A stretch of 64,000 nt of DNA from JAKFDI01 sp044508835 (GCA_044508835.1 JBIQHD010000008.1:91861-155860), one strand, 5' to 3'. Shown: positions 43,351 to 53,217, numbered from the stretch's first letter. The notes: generated from the letters alone by a model not told the origin. Made by a program: numbers and translations.

Positions 43351-43454
43351 GCGGTACTCCTGTGGAATGAACGATGGCTCCACGGTACCCGGGCGCCGGG
43401 GCCGCCGTCAGCGGGACGACGGCGCGAGCGCGTGTCGGCGGCGTCCGACAGGGT

Positions 43455-44669
43455 TCAGGAGCAGGGCACGATCTTGAACTCGACCCGGCGGTCCAGCGCG
43501 TCGGCCGCGTTGTCGGTGCCGCTGCCCACGATGTTCTCGCGGAAGCCCATGCCCACCGCCTTGGTGCGCGAGGCCAGGTGCGGCGCCTCGGCCGTCAGCC
43601 GCTGGCGGATGACGGTGGCGCGCTGCAGCGACAGCACCTCGTTCGACTGGTCCGAGCCGGTGCGGCTGGTGTGGCCCACCACGTCCATGCACGCCTTGGC
43701 GGCCGTGCTCTCCTTGGCGATCTGGCGCAGCCACATGCCGTACTGGCCGCTCACGCGCGGGTCGGCCCAGAACTCGGTGGAGCCGGGGTTGAACAGGAAC
43801 TTCACGCCGAGCTGGTTGTGGGCGATGCCCAGCGCCACCACCTTGCCGAAGGCCTGCTCGGCCTCGGCCATGCGCCCGAGCTTGGCGTTGCTGAGGTAGA
43901 TGCCGTTGAGCACCCGCAGCTGCTCGCCGGCCGGCGTGGCGAGCGCGCTGCGGTACTGGCCGAGCGCGTCCTGGTAGCGCGCGGCGTTGTACAGCGTGGT
44001 CGCCTCGTTGATCACCGTGGAGATGCCGATGCGCTCCAGGTAGAAGGCGTCGGCGCGCTGGCCGGGCGCCGCCGCGGTGGTGCGGATGTAGCCCTCCAGC
44101 ACCTGGTCCTTCACGAGCACGGGGCTGTCGCGGTAGTAGGGCAGCGGCGTGTCGTCCAGGCCGTCGCCGCGCGCCAACGCCGAGGCCTGCGCGACCACGT
44201 TGCCGCTCTTCAGCTCGGTGAGCGCGAGGCGGATGCGCACCGCCGCCCGGCCGCCCGCGCGCGGCTCGCGCGTGGTGGTGCCGGTCAGCAGGTACTGGGC
44301 GCGGGCCAGGTTGGCCGACTCGAAGGGCAGCAGCTCGAACTGGTCGTAAGTCGCGGCCATGTGGTCGAGCACCGAGCGCTGCAGCTGGGCGGTCACGCCG
44401 GTCTGCTCGCCGGTGGTGGCGTCGAGCATGGGATCGAGCACCACGCCGCGCTTGGCGAGCTTCGATTCGACCTTGGCGAGGAAGGCCGGCAGCTTCTGCG
44501 TCTGGCCGACGAGGCCGTCGGTCGCCTCCTGCACCGCCTGCGGGAAGGGCAGCTCGCTGGCGACGGTGGTGGCCTGCGGCGCGGCGCAGCCGGCCAGCAG
44601 CAGCGCGAGGCCCGCGGCGGCGGCGCACAGCCAGCCGTGCGCGGTTCGCATCGGATCGGTTCTTGTCAT
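43455..44669 (-). CDS. OmpA-domain lipoprotein paired with kinase
   Basis: A 404-residue lipoprotein with lipobox LLAGC (Cys28). A middle region has TPR-like helices (ATTLYNAARYQDALGQYRSAL, NAKLGRMAEAEQAFGKVV). The C-terminal OmpA-like peptidoglycan-binding domain has VVGHTSRTGSDQSNEVLSLQRA. ATG 44669 is chosen because GGAGG lies 7 bases upstream and it overlaps the kinase stop in an ATGA junction. It is likely an outer-membrane or periplasmic partner of the kinase system. Confidence 0.85.
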   Translation of the reverse strand: MTRTDPMRTAHGWLCAAAAGLALLLAGCAAPQATTVASELPFPQAVQEATDGLVGQTQKLPAFLAKVESKLAKRGVVLDPMLDATTGEQTGVTAQLQRSVLDHMAATYDQFELLPFESANLARAQYLLTGTTTREPRAGGRAAVRIRLALTELKSGNVVAQASALARGDGLDDTPLPYYRDSPVLVKDQVLEGYIRTTAAAPGQRADAFYLERIGISTVINEATTLYNAARYQDALGQYRSALATPAGEQLRVLNGIYLSNAKLGRMAEAEQAFGKVVALGIAHNQLGVKFLFNPGSTEFWADPRVSGQYGMWLRQIAKESTAAKACMDVVGHTSRTGSDQSNEVLSLQRATVIRQRLTAEAPHLASRTKAVGMGFRENIVGSGTDNAADALDRRVEFKIVPCS

Positions 44670-46354
44670 TTGCATTCCTCCTTCAGGTAGGCCGTCTCGG
44701 CGGGGGTCAGGGGTTCGAGCGACGCCTTCATCAGGATGTCGCTGCAGCGCGCCGGGTTGGCGCGCGGCGGGGTGTCGGGGGCGGCCGCCGGCGCCGGGCG
44801 GGCCGTGCGCACCGGCTCGGCGGGCGGCGGCTCGGCGGCCCGGACCGGCGCGGGGGCCGGCACCGCGCGCGGCTCGGGGGCGGCGGCGCGAACGGGTGCA
44901 GCCGGGGCCGGGGCCGGAGCAGGTGCGGGCGCAGGCTCCGGCGTCGCCGCGACGGGCTCGGCCACCGGCTCGGGTGCGGGGACCGGCGCTGCCGCCGGGA
45001 CGGCCGCGGGCGCCGATGCCGGCGCGGCCGGCGGCGCCACCGGCTCGCCGGCCCGGCCCAGCAGCAGCCCGGCCGCCGCCGCGGCGGGGGCCACCAGCAC
45101 GCCGGCGCCGACGTACAGGCCGGTCCTCGCCGGGCGGGCCGCCGGCGCCGCCTCGGCGGGCGCGGGCGCCACGGGCGGCGGCTGCGTGCGCGGCGCCTGC
45201 GTCACGGGCGCCGTCGCCGCCACGGTCCGCAGCGGCGCCTGCGCCGCCGCCGGGGCGGGGCCGGTCGGCGCGCCGGTGCGCGGCAGGCCGCCGGTGCGGG
45301 GGCCGGTGCGCGGCCCGTCGGCCAGGGGCGCGGACAGCGGCATGCCGCCCGTCACCGCCCACCCCGAATCGCGCGCCTCGATGCCCAGCAGGGCGCGGAA
45401 CTCGGCCACGTCCTGCGGCCGGCCCTTGGGCCGCACCGACAGCGCGCGGTCGATGGCGTGCAGGAAGTCGTCGCCGTACTGCCCGGCGGCCGTCTCGGCC
45501 AGGGGCTGCAGCCGGTCGTCGATCAGCCGCTCCACCGACGACATCGGCGCCTTGCCCGTGATGGCGTAGTACACGACGCTTGCCAGCGCGTAGATGTCGG
45601 TCCACGGCCCCTGGGTCATGGTCGGCACGTCGCCGTACTGCTCGATCGGCGCGTAGCCGGGCTTGAGCACCACCGTCAGCGCCTGCGTCATGTCGCCGAT
45701 CACGCGGCGCGCGGCGCCGAAGTCGAGCAGCAGCGGGCCGCCGGCGGTGAGCAGGATGTTGTCGGGCGCGATGTCGCGGTGGTAGCACTGCGCCGCGTGC
45801 ATCACCGCCATGGCGTCGAGCAGCGGCACCAGCCAGGCGCGCAGCAGCGCCTCGTCGGGCGGACGGCCGAGCTCGGCCAGCGCGCGCTTGAGCGTCGGGC
45901 CCTCGTAGTAGGGCATCGCCATGTAGGCGGTGCCGTTGGCTTCCCAGAAGCGGTAGACCTTGACCAGCGACGGATGGTCGAAGCGCGCCAAGAGCCGCGC
46001 CTCGTTGACGAAGCTCTTCAGCCCGGCGCCGAAGGTCTCGGCATGCCGCGCCGACTTGACCGACACCGTCACCCCGCCGCTGGCGCGCGCGGCCAGCGAC
46101 GAGGGCATGTACTCCTTCAGCGCGACGTGCCGCTCGAGGGTGGGGTCGTAGGCGAGGTAGACGATGCCGAAGCCGCCCTCGCCGATCAGGCCGGTGATCT
46201 CGAAGCCGCCGATGCGCGTGCCCTCGGGCAGCATGTGGCCGAAGGCCGAGGCGCTCTCGACGCCGCCGTCGGCCGCCGGGCGCGGCGTGGTCCGCGCCGA
46301 CGGCGGGCGGATCACCGTGCGGTCGTCGGCATCGTCGTCGGGGGCGGGGGTCAT
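44666..46354 (-). CDS. Transmembrane Ser/Thr protein kinase
   Basis: A 562-residue Hanks-type kinase. The kinase domain (about 47-320) has the glycine loop GEGGFGIVY, catalytic Lys80, HRDIAPDN (Asp194) and DFG (211-213). A Pro/Ala-rich linker, one hydrophobic segment near residues 400-425, and a long PAPAPA-rich region lead to a short C-terminal domain with two Cys (RCSDILMKASLEPL, EECK). ATG 46354 is chosen; ATG 46447 would add 31 Pro-rich residues. It is coupled to the OmpA-like lipoprotein gene, which suggests cell-wall sensing. Confidence 0.88.
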   Translation of the reverse strand: MTPAPDDDADDRTVIRPPSARTTPRPAADGGVESASAFGHMLPEGTRIGGFEITGLIGEGGFGIVYLAYDPTLERHVALKEYMPSSLAARASGGVTVSVKSARHAETFGAGLKSFVNEARLLARFDHPSLVKVYRFWEANGTAYMAMPYYEGPTLKRALAELGRPPDEALLRAWLVPLLDAMAVMHAAQCYHRDIAPDNILLTAGGPLLLDFGAARRVIGDMTQALTVVLKPGYAPIEQYGDVPTMTQGPWTDIYALASVVYYAITGKAPMSSVERLIDDRLQPLAETAAGQYGDDFLHAIDRALSVRPKGRPQDVAEFRALLGIEARDSGWAVTGGMPLSAPLADGPRTGPRTGGLPRTGAPTGPAPAAAQAPLRTVAATAPVTQAPRTQPPPVAPAPAEAAPAARPARTGLYVGAGVLVAPAAAAAGLLLGRAGEPVAPPAAPASAPAAVPAAAPVPAPEPVAEPVAATPEPAPAPAPAPAPAAPVRAAAPEPRAVPAPAPVRAAEPPPAEPVRTARPAPAAAPDTPPRANPARCSDILMKASLEPLTPAETAYLKEECK

Positions 46355-46693
46355 CGTGGGGTGGCGGCGGTCGGGGGAACCCCCGGCGGCAGCCGGCGGC
46401 GGGGGCGGGGCGCCGCCATTGTGCGCGGTAACTACGGTTGGATACATGTGGCGGAGGGCCTCGATTCGAGGGCCGCCGCCGGTGCGCGCGGTCATCGACG
46501 CATGGGCGCGCAGTGTGTCGGGCCGGGGGGCCGGTGCACATCGCCCGAAAGAGCCACGTGGCGCCCGGCGATGCCGCGGGTCGCCGCCGATGCGCCTTGC
46601 GTCGGACGGGCGCGCCGCCGCGGACGGCGGCCCGTAGCATCCGCGCCGCCGAACCACACGACACGCGGGCCCGCCCGCCCCCGGAGGAACCGC
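46355..46693. other. Divergent intergenic region
   Basis: These 339 bases separate the kinase gene from the divergent DUF2157 gene. They hold an alternative in-frame kinase start (ATG 46447) and presumably both promoters. I see no palindrome, sigma-54 element or RNA gene here. Confidence 0.4.
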
Positions 46694-49297
46694 ATGGACA
46701 CGCGCCTCGCGCTGCACGAACTCACCGCCCGCCACGGGCTCGACGCGGCCGCGGCCGACCGCCTGGCGGCCCATGCCGGCCTCGGCCGCGAACCCGCCGG
46801 CCTCGCCCGCCGGCTGGCGCGCGGCACGGCGGTGCTGGCGGCGGCGCTGGTCGGGCTCGGCGTGGTGTGCTGGATCGCCGCCAACTGGGACGACCTCGGC
46901 CGCGCCGGCCGCTTCGCGCTGCTGCAGGGCTTCGTCGCGGCGACGGCGCTGGGCGCGCTGCTGCGCCCGGCCGCCCGCGCGCCGCTCGCGCTGATGGCGC
47001 TGCTGGGCATCGGCGGCCTGTTCGCCTACTTCGGCCAGACCTACCAGACCGGCGCCGACCCGTGGCAGCTGTTCGCGCTGTGGGCGGCGCTGTCGCTGCC
47101 GCTGGCGCTGGCCGCGCGCAGCGACGTGCTGTGGGCGCCCTGGGCGCTGGTGGCGATGACCGGCGTGGCGCTCTGGGTGCAGGCGCACACCGGCCACCGC
47201 TGGCGCGTCGAGCCGCACGACCTGGCCGTGCACGCCGCCGGCTGGGCCGCGGCCCTGGCGATCGTCGCCGCGCTGTCGCCCGCGCTGCGGCGCGCCACCG
47301 GCACGGGCGCCTGGGCGCTGCGCACGGCCGTCGCCCTCGCCGTGACCCTGGTCGTCACCGGCGCCGTGTGGGCGCTGTTTTCCCGGACGGTGGGCGCCCA
47401 CTACCTGCTGGGGCTCGTGGTGCTGGCGGCGTTGTTCGCCGTCGCGGCGACGCGGCCCTTCTTCGACGTGTTCGCGCTGAGCGCGGTGGCGCTCGGGCTG
47501 AACGTGCTGCTGATCGCCGGCCTGGCGCGCTGGGTGTTCGACGGCTCGGGCTCGCGCGAGCCCATCGGCGAGCTGCTGCTGGTCGGGCTGGCCGCCGCCG
47601 CGCTGCTGGCGGCCACGGTGTCGCTCGTGCTGCGGCTCGCCCGCCGCCACGCGGGCGGCGCCGAGGCGGCGAGCCCGGCCGCCGGCCGACCGGCCCCATC
47701 GCGCCTGGAAGCGGCGCTGCGCGCGGCCATCGCCGACGGCCTGCTGCCCGCCGGTGCCGCGCTGCCCGAGGACGCCGGCCGCCCCTGGCCGGTGGTGCTG
47801 CTCACCGCGCTCGGCGCCTGGCTGGCGGCGATCCCGCTGCTCGGCGTGGTCGGCCTGCTGCTCGGCGACCTGCTGGAGCGCGGCGTGGGGCCCTACCTCG
47901 TCGGGCTGCTGATGCTCGCCGGCGCGGTGGTCGTGCTGCGCGGCCGCGGCGTGCCGCTCTTCGTCGAACAGCTCGCGCTGCCGGCGCTGCTGGTGGGCGG
48001 CGGCGCGCTCGGCTTCGGCCTGTTCCGCGACCTGCCCACCGCCGCCGCCGCGGCCGTGCTGGCGGCCCTGGCGCTGGCCGTGGCCGCGGCGGTGCGCGCG
48101 CCCTGGCTGCGCGCGCTGCTGGGGGCGGCGGCGGCCGGCCTGTTCATCCTCGCCTGCGCGCCGCCGCGCGACGTGTTCGGCCCGGGCGCCGTGGCGGACC
48201 GCACCGGCCTGGCGCTGCATGCCGCGCTCGCGGCGTGGGCCGGCGCCCTGGCGCTCGGGCGCGGCCGGCTGCGCGGCGCCGCCGGCGCGCGCGCGGCGGC
48301 CGCGCTCGAATCGATCGCCGCCGGCTGGCTTCCCGCGGTGCTGTGGGGGCTGTGCGTCTGGTCGGGCATGAGCTTCCTCGTCGGCGCGAGCGGCGGCTTC
48401 GCGGCGGAGGTGGCGCAGGAGCTCGGCCGCGGCGTGCCGCGCGGCCCGGGCGTGCTGCCGTGGCTGTCGCTCGCGCTGGCGGTCGCGGCGGCGGGTGTGC
48501 TGGCCCGGTCGTGGCCCGGCGTGCGGCGGCCCGTCTGGGCGGCGGCGGCCGCCGTGCTGGCCGGCCTCGCCTGGGTGATGCCGGCGCTCGGCGCGGTGCT
48601 GTTCGCCGCGGCGCTGTGCGCGGCGGGCGGGCGCTGGCGGCTGGCCGCGGCCGGCGCCGTGGCCGCGTCGTGGATCGTCGGCGCCTTCTACTACCAGCTC
48701 GCGTGGTCGCTCACGGCCAAGGCGCTGGTGCTGGTCGGCGCCGGCGCGCTGCTGGGCCTCCTCGCCTGGCTGTCCGCGGGGGCCCGCGCGGCGCGCGGCG
48801 ACGGGCCGGTGCGCGCCGCCTGGTCATCCGGCATCGCGGCAAGCCTCGCCGCCGTGCTGGCCGTCGCCAACGTGGGCATCTGGCAGAAGGAACGGCTCAT
48901 CGCCCACGGCGCGCCGGTGTTCGTCGAGCTGGCGCCGGTCGACCCGCGCTCGCTGATGCAGGGCGACTACATGCGCCTCGCCTACCGGCTGCCGAACGGC
49001 CTCGACCGCACGCCCGGCCCGCTGCGCGGCGAGCGGCCGCACGTCGTGGCCCGGCGCGATGCCCGCGGCGTGGCGACCGTGCTGCGCCTGGACGACGGCA
49101 CGCCGCTGGCGGCCGGCGAGCTGCGCATCGAGATGACGCCTAGCGACGGCCGCTGGACCCTGGTGAGCGACGCCTGGTTCTTCAAGGAGGGCGAGGCGCG
49201 GCGCTTCGAGGCGGCGCGCTATGCCGAATTCCGCGTCTCGCCGGACGGGCGGGCGCTGCTCGTCGGCCTGCGCGACGCACAGCTCGGCGCGCTGTAG
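46694..49297 (+). CDS. DUF2157-DUF4401-GDYXXLXY fusion membrane protein
   Basis: An 867-residue protein with about twenty hydrophobic segments. The N-terminus (1-320) matches DUF2157 (GLGVVCWIAANWDDLGRAGR, FAYFGQTYQTGADPWQLF). The middle resembles DUF4401. The C-terminal soluble domain has the GDYXXLXY signature LMQGDYMRLAY followed by a small beta domain. In many bacteria these are two separate adjacent genes; here they are one frame. ATG 46694 has a GGAGGA ribosome site. The function is unknown. Confidence 0.85.
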   Translation: MDTRLALHELTARHGLDAAAADRLAAHAGLGREPAGLARRLARGTAVLAAALVGLGVVCWIAANWDDLGRAGRFALLQGFVAATALGALLRPAARAPLALMALLGIGGLFAYFGQTYQTGADPWQLFALWAALSLPLALAARSDVLWAPWALVAMTGVALWVQAHTGHRWRVEPHDLAVHAAGWAAALAIVAALSPALRRATGTGAWALRTAVALAVTLVVTGAVWALFSRTVGAHYLLGLVVLAALFAVAATRPFFDVFALSAVALGLNVLLIAGLARWVFDGSGSREPIGELLLVGLAAAALLAATVSLVLRLARRHAGGAEAASPAAGRPAPSRLEAALRAAIADGLLPAGAALPEDAGRPWPVVLLTALGAWLAAIPLLGVVGLLLGDLLERGVGPYLVGLLMLAGAVVVLRGRGVPLFVEQLALPALLVGGGALGFGLFRDLPTAAAAAVLAALALAVAAAVRAPWLRALLGAAAAGLFILACAPPRDVFGPGAVADRTGLALHAALAAWAGALALGRGRLRGAAGARAAAALESIAAGWLPAVLWGLCVWSGMSFLVGASGGFAAEVAQELGRGVPRGPGVLPWLSLALAVAAAGVLARSWPGVRRPVWAAAAAVLAGLAWVMPALGAVLFAAALCAAGGRWRLAAAGAVAASWIVGAFYYQLAWSLTAKALVLVGAGALLGLLAWLSAGARAARGDGPVRAAWSSGIAASLAAVLAVANVGIWQKERLIAHGAPVFVELAPVDPRSLMQGDYMRLAYRLPNGLDRTPGPLRGERPHVVARRDARGVATVLRLDDGTPLAAGELRIEMTPSDGRWTLVSDAWFFKEGEARRFEAARYAEFRVSPDGRALLVGLRDAQLGAL

Positions 49298-49657
49298 TCA
49301 GGCGTTCCTGCGCGCGTCGGCGAAGAGCAGGTAGCCGGTCGACAGCTGCACCGCCAGCCAGCGCAGCTCGCCCCAGCCGTGGCGGCGCGCCCAGGTGCAG
49401 CGCTCGCGGGCGTAGATGCGGTCGAAGGCCATGCGCGAGAGCTGCACCGGCCAGCCGCGCTCGGCCATCAGGTCGGCGAAGCGCTCCAGCAGCGGCGGCT
49501 CCACCGCCATCGGCCGGTGCGTGCAGTCGGGCAGGAGCGGCCCGATCACCAGCGGCACGGCCCCGCGGCACACGGTCTGCGCACGCGGCCAGCGGCTCGC
49601 GGCGGGAGGCGGAAGGGACGGGGACGTGGAGCGCTCGGACATCGGGGAAATCGGCAT
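49298..49657 (-). CDS. Hypothetical protein
   Basis: A 119-residue protein without a recognised family. The first 30 residues are Ser/Pro-rich; the rest is a compact, Trp/Arg-rich region (FADLMAERGWPVQLSRMAF, CTWARRHGWGELRWLAVQL). ATG 49642 (five residues shorter) is an alternative start. The stop directly abuts that of the convergent DUF2157 gene. The coding potential looks real by codon bias. Confidence 0.5.
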   Translation of the reverse strand: MPISPMSERSTSPSLPPPAASRWPRAQTVCRGAVPLVIGPLLPDCTHRPMAVEPPLLERFADLMAERGWPVQLSRMAFDRIYARERCTWARRHGWGELRWLAVQLSTGYLLFADARRNA

Positions 49658-49769
49658 CGCAGTGCGCCGGGGGGCGCGGTGTCCTGAAGATACGGGCGCC
49701 GCGCCGCCGCGCTCGCCCGAACAACGCCGCCGCGGCCGGCCTTTTCGGTGAGATGCCACGCCGCGCGCG

Positions 49770-49783
49770 GGCACGGCGCCTGC
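49770..49783 (+). promoter_or_regulatory. Sigma-54 promoter candidate for SDR gene
   Basis: GGCACGGCGCCTGC has a perfect -24 box and CTGC at -12. The predicted leader is about 26 bases to ATG 49821. Confidence 0.55.
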
Positions 49784-49820
49784 CCCGTCTTCGCCATCCC
49801 GTCCCACGCAGGAGAACGAC

Positions 49821-50825
49821 ATGGCGAAACCCCAGGGCAAGGAGCCGCCGCGCACGCCCGGCGCGGCCGCCGAGAAGCAGCGCGAGATCCAGCGCGAGCA
49901 GGACCGGCGCGACGAATCCGGGGCGAAGCCGGGCGGCGGGTCCAAGCCGCAGCCGGTGCAGGCCGGCGACCGCGCGCAGCCGAGCCAGCTGCCGGCGCAG
50001 CACCTGGAGAAGCCCGGCCTCGAGGCCGACCTGCAGCTCGAGCCGCGGTTCATGGCGCCCGGCTACGAGGGCAGCCGCAAGCTGCAGGACATGGCCGCGC
50101 TCATCACTGGCGGCGATTCCGGCATCGGCCGCGCGGTGGCCGTGCTCTACGCGCGCGAGGGCGCCGACGTGGCCATCGTCTACCTCGACGAGCACGAGGA
50201 CGCGCAGGAGACGAAGCGCTGCGTCGAGGCCGAGGGCCGGCGCTGCGTGCTGATCGCCGGCGACGTGAAGGACCCGCAGTTCTGCCGCGACGCGGTGGCG
50301 CGCACGGTGAAGGAATTCGGCCGGCTCGACATCCTGGTGAACAACGCGGCCTTCCAGGAACACGCCGAGTCGCTGGAGGACATCACCGACGAGCGGCTGG
50401 AGGAGACGCTGCACACCAACATCGGCGGCTACTTCTACATGGCGCGCGCGGCGCTGCCGCACCTGAAGCAGGGCGCCTCCATCATCAACACCGGCTCGGT
50501 GGTCGGGCTCAAGGGCAGCGCGCGGCTGCTCGACTATTCCACCACCAAGGGCGCGATCCACGCCTTCACCAAGTCGCTCGCGCAGAACCTGCTGGACAAG
50601 GACATCCGCGTGAACGCGGTGGCGCCCGGGCCGGTGTGGACGCCGCTGAACCCGGCGGACTCGCCGGCCGAGAAGGTGAAGGAGTTCGGCAAGCAGAGCG
50701 ACATGAAGCGCGCCGCGCAGCCGGAGGAGCTGTCGCCGGCCTACGTGTTCCTGGCCGCGCCGGTGTGCGCGGGCTACATCACGGGCATCGTGCTGCCGGT
50801 GACGGGGAGCGTGGGGGCGATCTGA
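49821..50825 (+). CDS. Short-chain dehydrogenase with N-terminal extension (YghA-like)
   Basis: A 334-residue SDR. About 85 N-terminal residues are hydrophilic and Gln/Lys/Pro-rich (KQREIQREQDRRDESG). The Rossmann domain follows with ITGGDSGIGRA, NNAA and the catalytic YSTTK. The layout matches YghA/YhdF-type stress-associated SDRs. ATG 49821 has an AGGAGA ribosome site. The substrate is unknown; relatives act on aldehydes or polyols. Confidence 0.9.
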   Translation: MAKPQGKEPPRTPGAAAEKQREIQREQDRRDESGAKPGGGSKPQPVQAGDRAQPSQLPAQHLEKPGLEADLQLEPRFMAPGYEGSRKLQDMAALITGGDSGIGRAVAVLYAREGADVAIVYLDEHEDAQETKRCVEAEGRRCVLIAGDVKDPQFCRDAVARTVKEFGRLDILVNNAAFQEHAESLEDITDERLEETLHTNIGGYFYMARAALPHLKQGASIINTGSVVGLKGSARLLDYSTTKGAIHAFTKSLAQNLLDKDIRVNAVAPGPVWTPLNPADSPAEKVKEFGKQSDMKRAAQPEELSPAYVFLAAPVCAGYITGIVLPVTGSVGAI

Positions 50826-50835
50826 CGCCGGGGGC

Positions 50836-53217
50836 TCAGTCGCGGGCCCACGGCGGGCGGCCGCGCGACAGCGCGTCCAGCGCCGGCCCCGGGTCGCGCC
50901 TGCCGCCGGTGTAGACCTCGTGGTCGATCGGCAGCGGCTGCCGCCCGGCGCCCGCCGGATGGTCGCGCAGCAGCGCGTCGGGCCCGCGGCCGAACTGCAG
51001 CTCGAACTGCTCGTCCCACAGCGCCTCGATGTTCAGCGGCTGCTCGGCCGGCGGGCGGCGCGCGGGCGGGAACTTCGCCCGGGCGTCGAGCAGTTCCTGC
51101 TTCAGCGCGCTGCGGAAGAAGTCGCCCACCAGACGCACCGCGTTGTGGCCGCCCTGGCCCCAGTGGCTGCTGCGCAGCGTCACGCGCGGGTCGTTGAAGC
51201 CGACCCAGGCGCCGGCGACGAGCTGCGGGTGCATCAGGATGAACCAGCCGTCGACGTTGTCCTGCGAGGTGCCGGTCTTGCCCGCCACGTCGCCGCGCAC
51301 GCCGAAGCGCGTGCGCACCTGCGTGCCGGTGCCGCGCAGCACCACGCCGCGCAGCATGTCGACGAGGTCGACCGCGGTCTCGGGCTTCATCGCGCGGCGG
51401 GCCTGCGGCGCGAAGTCCGCCAGCACCGCACCGTGGCGGTCGGTGATGCGGCTGACGAGCACCGGCGCGCGGTGCTCGCCCCGCGCCGCGAGCGTGGCGT
51501 AGCCGCTCGCCATCTCCAGCAGCGTGACCGGGCTGGTGCCGAGCGCGAGCGAGGGCACCGGGTCGAGCGGGCTGCGGTCGACGCCGGCCGCCTGCGCGAA
51601 GGCCACCACGCGCGGCACGCCGATGTCGTGCACCAGCTGCGCGGTGACGGTGTTCTTCGACTGCGCGAGGGCGTCGCGGATGGTCATCGGCTCGCCGCTG
51701 GGCTCGCTCATGTCGGTGGGGCGCCAGACCGAGCCGTCGGCCAGCGCGATCTCCACCGGCCGGTCGAGGTAGCCGTGGTCGGGGCTCATGCCGGCCTCCA
51801 GCGCCGCGCCGTAGACGAAGGGCTTGAAGGTCGAGCCCGGCTGGCGCGCGGCCTGCGCCACGTGGTCGAACTGGTCGGTCTCGAAGTCGCGGCTGCCGAC
51901 CCAGGCCTTCACCGCGCCGCTGGCCGGCTCGATCGCCACGAAGCCGGCCTCCAGCCGCGTCTTGTCGCGCTGCATCCGGGCCATCGCGGCGGCGTCGCCC
52001 ATCACCTTCGCGAGCGCCTGCGCCTCGTCGGCGCCGCCCTCCACGGCCCGGCGGAACGCCGGCGTCTCGCGCGCGAAGGCGGCGCGCAGCTCGGCGTGGC
52101 TTTCCCAGAACCAGGCGAAGGGCTCGACCCGGGGGTGCGCCTTCTCATAGCGCTCGGTCGACACCGAGGACACGCGCATGCGGCGCGCGCTCCATTCCAC
52201 GTCGGCCACCTGCTGCAGCGCCGCGGCCTGCTGCCGCACGGCCTCGGCCGCCGCCTGCTGCAGCCGCGGATCGAGCGGCGTGTGGATCACCAGGCCGTCG
52301 GCGTAGAGGTCGCGGTCGTTCGCCTCGGCCCAGGCGAGCGCGAGGCGGCGCACCTGCGCGCTGAAGTGCGGCGCCGGGCCCGGCGCCTCGCCCGGCCGCT
52401 CGAAGCGCAGCTGCAGCGGCTCGGCCGCCAGCGCCCGCGCCTCGTCCGGCGAAATCACCCCGCCGCGCGCCATCTGCGCCAGCACCACGTTGCGCCGCTC
52501 GAGCGCCCGCTCCGGGTGGATCACCGGGTTGTAGTGGTAGGTGCCCTTGAGCATGCCCACCAGCGTGGCCGCCTCGCGCGGGCCGAGGTCGGCGGCCGGC
52601 TTGCCGAAGTAGGTGCGCGCCGCCATCTCGATGCCCACCACGTTGTAGAGGAAGGGCACGGTGTTGAGGTAGGCGGCGAGGATCTGGTCCTTGGTGAACA
52701 CGCGCTCGATGCGGCGCGCCGTGATCATCTCCTTGAGCTTGCGCTCCACGCTGCGCGCGCGGCCGATCGCCTCGGGGAACAGGTTGCGGGCGAGCTGCTG
52801 CGTGATCGTCGAGCCGCCCTGGGTCTCGCCGCCCGCGGTGTGCAGCACCGCGCTCAGCGTGCGCCGCCAGTCGATGCCGCGGTGCTCGCGAAAGCGCTGG
52901 TCCTCGGTGGCGACGAGCGCGCGCACCATCACCGGCGCGATGCGCGCGAGCGGCACGTGCGCCTGCTGCGCGCGGCTGAAGCTCGCGAGCGTGGTGCCGT
53001 CGGCGGCGACGATGAGGCTCGGGCGCACCGACTGCGCCTGGCGCAGGTCGGAGACGCCGGGCGTGCCGCGCGCGAGCTGCTGCAGGTAGAGGCCGCCCGC
53101 CGCCGCCGCGCCCGCGACGGCGAGCGCGGCGATCCAGGCCAGGTGGAGGCCGGCGCGGCGAAGCGTCCAGGCGCGCGGCGCGGCGCCGGCCGCAGGGGAA
53201 TCGTCGGGATCGGGCAT
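50836..53217 (-). CDS. Class A penicillin-binding protein (PBP1A-like)
   Basis: A 793-residue bifunctional peptidoglycan synthase. One N-terminal membrane helix (about 22-44) anchors it. The GT51 glycosyltransferase domain has Glu105 in TEDQRFREHRGID and GGSTITQQLARNLF. The transpeptidase domain has STFKPF (nucleophile Ser), SKN and KTGTS. ATG 53217 is chosen because a sigma-54-like element lies just upstream at 53256, excluding longer frames. A second, stress-type PBP1 is a possibility given that promoter. Confidence 0.92.
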   Translation of the reverse strand: MPDPDDSPAAGAAPRAWTLRRAGLHLAWIAALAVAGAAAAGGLYLQQLARGTPGVSDLRQAQSVRPSLIVAADGTTLASFSRAQQAHVPLARIAPVMVRALVATEDQRFREHRGIDWRRTLSAVLHTAGGETQGGSTITQQLARNLFPEAIGRARSVERKLKEMITARRIERVFTKDQILAAYLNTVPFLYNVVGIEMAARTYFGKPAADLGPREAATLVGMLKGTYHYNPVIHPERALERRNVVLAQMARGGVISPDEARALAAEPLQLRFERPGEAPGPAPHFSAQVRRLALAWAEANDRDLYADGLVIHTPLDPRLQQAAAEAVRQQAAALQQVADVEWSARRMRVSSVSTERYEKAHPRVEPFAWFWESHAELRAAFARETPAFRRAVEGGADEAQALAKVMGDAAAMARMQRDKTRLEAGFVAIEPASGAVKAWVGSRDFETDQFDHVAQAARQPGSTFKPFVYGAALEAGMSPDHGYLDRPVEIALADGSVWRPTDMSEPSGEPMTIRDALAQSKNTVTAQLVHDIGVPRVVAFAQAAGVDRSPLDPVPSLALGTSPVTLLEMASGYATLAARGEHRAPVLVSRITDRHGAVLADFAPQARRAMKPETAVDLVDMLRGVVLRGTGTQVRTRFGVRGDVAGKTGTSQDNVDGWFILMHPQLVAGAWVGFNDPRVTLRSSHWGQGGHNAVRLVGDFFRSALKQELLDARAKFPPARRPPAEQPLNIEALWDEQFELQFGRGPDALLRDHPAGAGRQPLPIDHEVYTGGRRDPGPALDALSRGRPPWARD

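Noticed and set aside
43351..43400. Possible sigma-54 element before the CsbD gene
   Set aside because: The best match has GAGC at -12 and a poor -24 box, so it is no better than chance.
44663..48220. Very long open frames opposite the kinase and DUF2157 genes
   Set aside because: They are Arg/Ala/Gly-rich shadows typical of high-GC DNA and show no domain; the true genes on the other strand have clear motifs.
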